DNA from: an uncultured Clostridia bacterium
GTDB lineage: Bacteria; Bacillota; Clostridia; Lachnospirales; CAG-274
DNA length: 55,533 nucleotides
Assembly: GCA_910579745.1 (NCBI GenBank)
Contig: CAJTVH010000017.1
Location: forward strand, 1 to 55,533
Direction: 5' to 3'
Shown here: positions 52,655-55,533 of the stretch, one piece after another
Numbering within the stretch: position 1 is the first letter of the stretch
Layout: every line of letters begins with the position of its first letter
The notes under the pieces: generated by a model
What the model saw: only the letters and a program-made list of their open reading frames with translations
Database searches by the model: none
What the model was told of the DNA's origin: nothing
Position numbers and translations under genes: made by a program

Positions 52655-54166
52655 ATGAAATTAAAAAAAATATCGCTGTCGCGTATTACAGTTATACTAT
52701 TTATCGTCTATGTATTAATATCTGGTTTTACATTTTACTGCGCCGCTGATAATAGTAAAACCTTTACAGTTGGTTTCGACGCTGAGTTTCCGCCTTATGG
52801 TTATAAAGATGAAAGCGGTGAGTATGTTGGATTTGACCTTGACTTAGCGGAAGAGGTTTGCAACCGGAAAGGCTGGATTTTAAAGAAACAGCCCATTGAC
52901 TGGAATTCTAAAGATATGGAACTTAAAACGGGAGCTATTGACTGTATTTGGAACGGCTTTACTATGAATGGCAGAGAGGATAAATATACTTGGACTACTC
53001 CGTATGTTGATAACTCTCAGGTTGTTATTGTAAAAAAAGATTCAGGAATTGACGACCTTTCAGGGCTTGCCGGCAAAACAGTGGCTGTACAGTCCGATAG
53101 TTCCGCTCTCGCCGCTCTGACAGACGACGACGCTACGGAAGAAAACAAAAATCTCGCGGCGTCATTCAAAGAACTTCAGCAAGTAGGGGATTATAACAGC
53201 GCTTTTCTTAACCTTGAGTCGGGAGCGATAGACGCTATATGTATGGATATTGGCGTCGCCAACTATGAGATTAAATTAAGAGGAAATCTTTTTGTTATGC
53301 TTGATAAACATATTTCCTCCGAAGAATATGGCATCGGTTTCCTTTTGGGCAATACCGAACTTAGAGACGAGGTTCAGGAAACTCTTTGGGAGATGCTTGG
53401 CGACGGAACTTTTATAAGGATAGCTGAAAAGTGGGGACTTGAATCAAGCGTATGCCTTTCCTCTGAGGATTCTTACATAGATAATACTGTCACGGAAAAC
53501 AGTCAATCATTAGTTGAGAGATTTTTAAGTATTTCCAAACAACTTATGGGAGGACTCACGGCGTCTCTCGCCATTTTCTTTCTTACTTTGCTTTTCTCAA
53601 TGCCCCTCGGTCTACTTATTACATCAGGCAGAATGTCAAAATTAACACCTCTAAGGTGGATAATAAAAATTTATATCTCAATACTTCGCGGAACTCCGCT
53701 TATGTTACAGTTGTTGGTTGTTTTTTTCGGTCCTTATTTTATTTTTGGTATAAACACCCCGGCAAGTTACCGTTTTTACGCTGTAATTATAGGATTTACC
53801 TTAAACTACGCGGCGTATTTCGCGGAGATTTATCGTTCAGGTATTCAGGCTGTGCCAAAAGAGCAGTATGAGGCGGCTGACATTCTCGGCTATAACAGAC
53901 GGCAGCGTTTTTTTAAAATTATATTTCCTCAAATGGTTAAAAATATAATTCCATCCGTAACGAACGAGGTTATTACTCTTGTAAAGGATACATCCCTCGC
54001 TTTCGCTATTTCTTACACTGAAATGTTTACTCTCGCTAAACAAGTAGCTGCCGCCGAAACAACAATTATGCCGTTGTTTATAGCGGGAATATTCTACTAT
54101 ATATTCAATTTTGTCGTTGCGTTTGTAATGGAATATATTGAAAAGAAACTTAATTATTTTCGCTGA
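52655..54166 (+). CDS. Amino-acid ABC transporter, binding protein fused to permease
   Basis: A 503-residue protein. A signal/anchor segment (residues about 8-30) leads into a type II amino-acid binding domain (about 35-262) that opens FTVGFDAEFPPYGYKDESGEYVGFDLDLAEEV. A HisM/GlnP-type permease follows (about 285-503), with LRGTPLMLQLLVVFFGPYF and the EAA loop EQYEAADILGYNRRQRFFKIIFPQ. It imports a polar amino acid, of the glutamine/glutamate/cystine class; the residue choice in the pocket does not let me say which. Such fusions keep the binding protein tethered. The ATG has ATGGAGG before it. The ATPase gene is 16 bases downstream. Confidence 0.93.
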   Translation: MKLKKISLSRITVILFIVYVLISGFTFYCAADNSKTFTVGFDAEFPPYGYKDESGEYVGFDLDLAEEVCNRKGWILKKQPIDWNSKDMELKTGAIDCIWNGFTMNGREDKYTWTTPYVDNSQVVIVKKDSGIDDLSGLAGKTVAVQSDSSALAALTDDDATEENKNLAASFKELQQVGDYNSAFLNLESGAIDAICMDIGVANYEIKLRGNLFVMLDKHISSEEYGIGFLLGNTELRDEVQETLWEMLGDGTFIRIAEKWGLESSVCLSSEDSYIDNTVTENSQSLVERFLSISKQLMGGLTASLAIFFLTLLFSMPLGLLITSGRMSKLTPLRWIIKIYISILRGTPLMLQLLVVFFGPYFIFGINTPASYRFYAVIIGFTLNYAAYFAEIYRSGIQAVPKEQYEAADILGYNRRQRFFKIIFPQMVKNIIPSVTNEVITLVKDTSLAFAISYTEMFTLAKQVAAAETTIMPLFIAGIFYYIFNFVVAFVMEYIEKKLNYFR

Positions 54167-54182
54167 TTAGGAGGGTATCAAT

Positions 54183-54947
54183 ATGAGTTTACTTGAAATA
54201 AATAATATAGAAAAAAGTTTTGGTGATTTACAGGTCCTTAAAGATATAAGCTTATCCATTGACCAAACGGAAGTTATCTCTATTCTTGGCCCGTCAGGCT
54301 CCGGCAAGTCCACATTACTTCGATGTATGGCAATGCTTGAGACCATTGACGGCGGGGATATGAGTTATTGTGAGGAAAAAGCAGTAACAAGCGTAAGCGG
54401 GCTTCCCGTATACGCCTCAAAGACACAGATCAAAAAAATCCGTGGTTATTTTGGACTTGTCTTTCAAAATTTTAATTTATTTCCACACTATTCAGTAATA
54501 AAAAATATAACCGACGCTCCCATTCACGTTCAAAAACGCTCAAAAAATGAGGTTTATAAAGAAGCTCGCGTACTTCTTAAAAAAATGGGGCTTGATGATA
54601 AAGAAAATTATTATCCGTATCAACTTTCAGGGGGCCAGCAGCAGCGCGTGGCTATCGCCCGGGCTCTTGCCATGAAACCAAAAATGCTATTTTTTGACGA
54701 GCCTACTTCCGCTCTTGATCCTGAGCTTACGGGGGAAATATTAAAAGTTCTTCGTAGTCTTGCGGATGAGAAAATGACTATGATAATAGTAACACATGAA
54801 ATTGATTTCGCCCGAAGTGTCTCGGACAGAGTGATATTTATGGACGGAGGAATTATTGTCGAGGAGGGAAGCCCCAAAGAGGTTATTGATAATCCAAAAA
54901 ATGAGCGAACAAAAGCGTTTCTTAAAAAAATGAGCTTTAACTCCTAA
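54183..54947 (+). CDS. glnQ: Amino-acid ABC transporter ATP-binding protein
   Basis: A 254-residue ATPase of the polar amino-acid uptake class. Walker A is GPSGSGKST (residues about 36-44), the Q-loop is in GLVFQNFNLFPHYSV, the signature is YQLSGGQQQRVAIARAL, Walker B is KMLFFDEPTSALDP and the switch His is in IIVTHEIDFA. It pairs with the fused binding protein-permease gene just upstream (binding site AGGAGG in the 16-base gap), and two permease domains from two fused chains would complete the complex. The symbol is by class, not by substrate. Confidence 0.93.
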   Translation: MSLLEINNIEKSFGDLQVLKDISLSIDQTEVISILGPSGSGKSTLLRCMAMLETIDGGDMSYCEEKAVTSVSGLPVYASKTQIKKIRGYFGLVFQNFNLFPHYSVIKNITDAPIHVQKRSKNEVYKEARVLLKKMGLDDKENYYPYQLSGGQQQRVAIARALAMKPKMLFFDEPTSALDPELTGEILKVLRSLADEKMTMIIVTHEIDFARSVSDRVIFMDGGIIVEEGSPKEVIDNPKNERTKAFLKKMSFNS

Positions 54948-55156
54948 TTAATATTTCCCTTATATAATTTAAATTATATTTTATTATAAAATAAAACAAT
55001 ACGGCGTAATTCAGAAAATTTTGAGTAAAATAATTTTTTATTTTCTATATGCCGTATATATTATATCCGCTCTTTTAAATTATATTATTATGCGGTTGTC
55101 ACTCTGAATTTTAAAATTTTTAAAAGGTTACATTGCTTATTTTATCAATATTTAAA

Positions 55157-55198
55157 ATCCGAGTCAAAACTAAATTTATAGTTTTGACTCGGATTTTT
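55157..55198. terminator. Intrinsic terminator between convergent genes
   Basis: ATCCGAGTCAAAAC (55157-55170) pairs with GTTTTGACTCGGAT (55181-55194), with a run of T beyond it on the plus strand (to about 55200). The plus strand gives the better terminator, for glnQ; the minus strand has four T residues and could serve the gene ending at 55199. Gap 54948-55156 also has a weaker palindrome around ATACGGC (54999-55056). Confidence 0.8.
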
Positions 55199-55399
55199 TT
55201 ATTTCTCCTTGTAATATAACATACAATGACAATATCCCTCAAATTTCTCATCAGCAATCTGGTCCCTGAACTCTTTGCACATACACTTGTTGTCTTCGCT
55301 TCTCTCTATTTTGCAAGGGCAATAACCCCCTGTTCTTTTAAGACCTTCTTTGATTTTGTCTACAACTTTTTTGTTATCATTATATCTGACTTTATTCAT
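55199..55399 (-). CDS. Ferredoxin-thioredoxin reductase catalytic subunit-like protein
   Basis: Only 66 residues, with the Cys pattern of the FTR catalytic chain: GGYCPCKI, then CMCKEF, then EGYCHCMLYY. In the plant and cyanobacterial enzyme these Cys hold a 4Fe-4S cluster next to a redox disulfide that passes electrons from ferredoxin to thioredoxin. The usual chain is about 110 residues, so this is a compact form. Its ATG overlaps the stop of a thioredoxin gene as ATGA, which fits the role. No variable subunit gene is visible. Confidence 0.85.
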   Translation of the reverse strand: MNKVRYNDNKKVVDKIKEGLKRTGGYCPCKIERSEDNKCMCKEFRDQIADEKFEGYCHCMLYYKEK

Positions 55400-55533
55400 T
55401 TATTCTTTTCAATCCTCTCAAAAAGTTCTTCTTTTTGAACAAACCCAATAGATTTATCCACCGCTTCACCATTTTTTATAAATATAACGGTAGGAATACT
55501 GTAAATATCAAATTTAGCGGCAACATCCTGTTG
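55396..55533 (-). CDS. Thioredoxin, C-terminal part (cut by window end)
   Basis: The last 45 residues of a thioredoxin-fold protein. They contain FDIYSIPTVIFIKNGEAVDK, with the cis-proline in SIPTV and the beta-strand and turn that follow it in thioredoxins, then a final helix. The N-terminal part, including any CxxC motif, lies beyond the window. Its stop overlaps the start of the FTR-like gene by four bases, so the reductase subunit and its likely partner are made together. Confidence 0.85.
   Translation of the reverse strand, partial: QQDVAAKFDIYSIPTVIFIKNGEAVDKSIGFVQKEELFERIEKNK

Noticed and set aside
54999..55056. Palindrome with ATACGGC arms after glnQ
   Set aside because: The arms are short and imperfect, and the stronger terminator at 55157 explains the gap better.
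1..55533. CRISPR arrays, tRNA or rRNA genes, prophage genes
   Set aside because: No regularly spaced repeats, no cloverleaf or rRNA-like sequence and no phage structural or integrase genes were seen.

Overview
The window is AT-rich bacterial DNA that reads as a low-GC, anaerobic, endospore-forming Firmicute of the Clostridia type. The support is: strong GGAGG-type ribosome binding sites with many TTG starts, a YunB-type sporulation protein, SLH and copper-amine-oxidase 'stalk' domains, the anaerobic (early cobalt insertion) cobalamin route, and a ferredoxin-thioredoxin reductase subunit. I cannot name the species.

The core is a near-complete anaerobic cobalamin (B12) locus on the minus strand, read from about 40.5 kb down to 12.9 kb. 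A consensus promoter (40552-40580), a cobalamin riboswitch (about 40343-40528) and an intrinsic terminator (40212-40235) precede cbiL. Then follow cbiF, cbiG, hemA, cbiH, a cbiJ-sirC fusion, hemC, a cobA-hemD fusion and cbiC. Next come a btuC/btuD-like ABC transporter, a predicted lipoprotein form of the cobaltochelatase CbiK, a lipoprotein binding protein with C-terminal SLH-like repeats, and an unrecognised secreted protein. The series ends with cbiD, cbiET, cbiA, cobU, cobS, a short second cobU-like gene, cbiB, cobD, cbiP, hemB, the cobalamin adenosyltransferase, cobT and cobC. Together they run from glutamyl-tRNA and ALA to adenosylcobalamin. The glutamate-semialdehyde aminomutase, a lower-ligand (DMB) synthesis gene and a CbiMNQO cobalt importer are not in the window. 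The main puzzle is that the only visible cobaltochelatase has a lipoprotein signal, although its substrate should be made in the cytoplasm.

Left flank (0-12.8 kb): a broken ISAs1 transposase; an EamA transporter followed by a DUF2156 protein and a GNAT acetyltransferase; an overlapping ppx-ppk pair for polyphosphate; a single SDR dehydrogenase with its own promoter and terminator; and two tandem 540-residue CgeB-like glycosyltransferases whose 3' ends are almost identical.

Right flank (40.6-55.5 kb): a large class A penicillin-binding protein; yunB; a region of non-coding mobile elements; a small stalk-domain secreted protein; a 1246-residue secreted pectate lyase with three repeated C-terminal modules; an amino-acid ABC transporter (binding protein fused to permease, plus ATPase); and a ferredoxin-thioredoxin reductase catalytic subunit overlapping a thioredoxin gene cut by the window end.

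Two families of small non-autonomous inverted-repeat elements are visible. One has TA-flanked termini related to GAGCGTATCTGAAAAC, with two 165-bp copies, a 32-bp remnant and a diverged 181-bp relative. The other is a 147-bp element with GGAAACACCGCACAAAGG termini flanked by TTAA.
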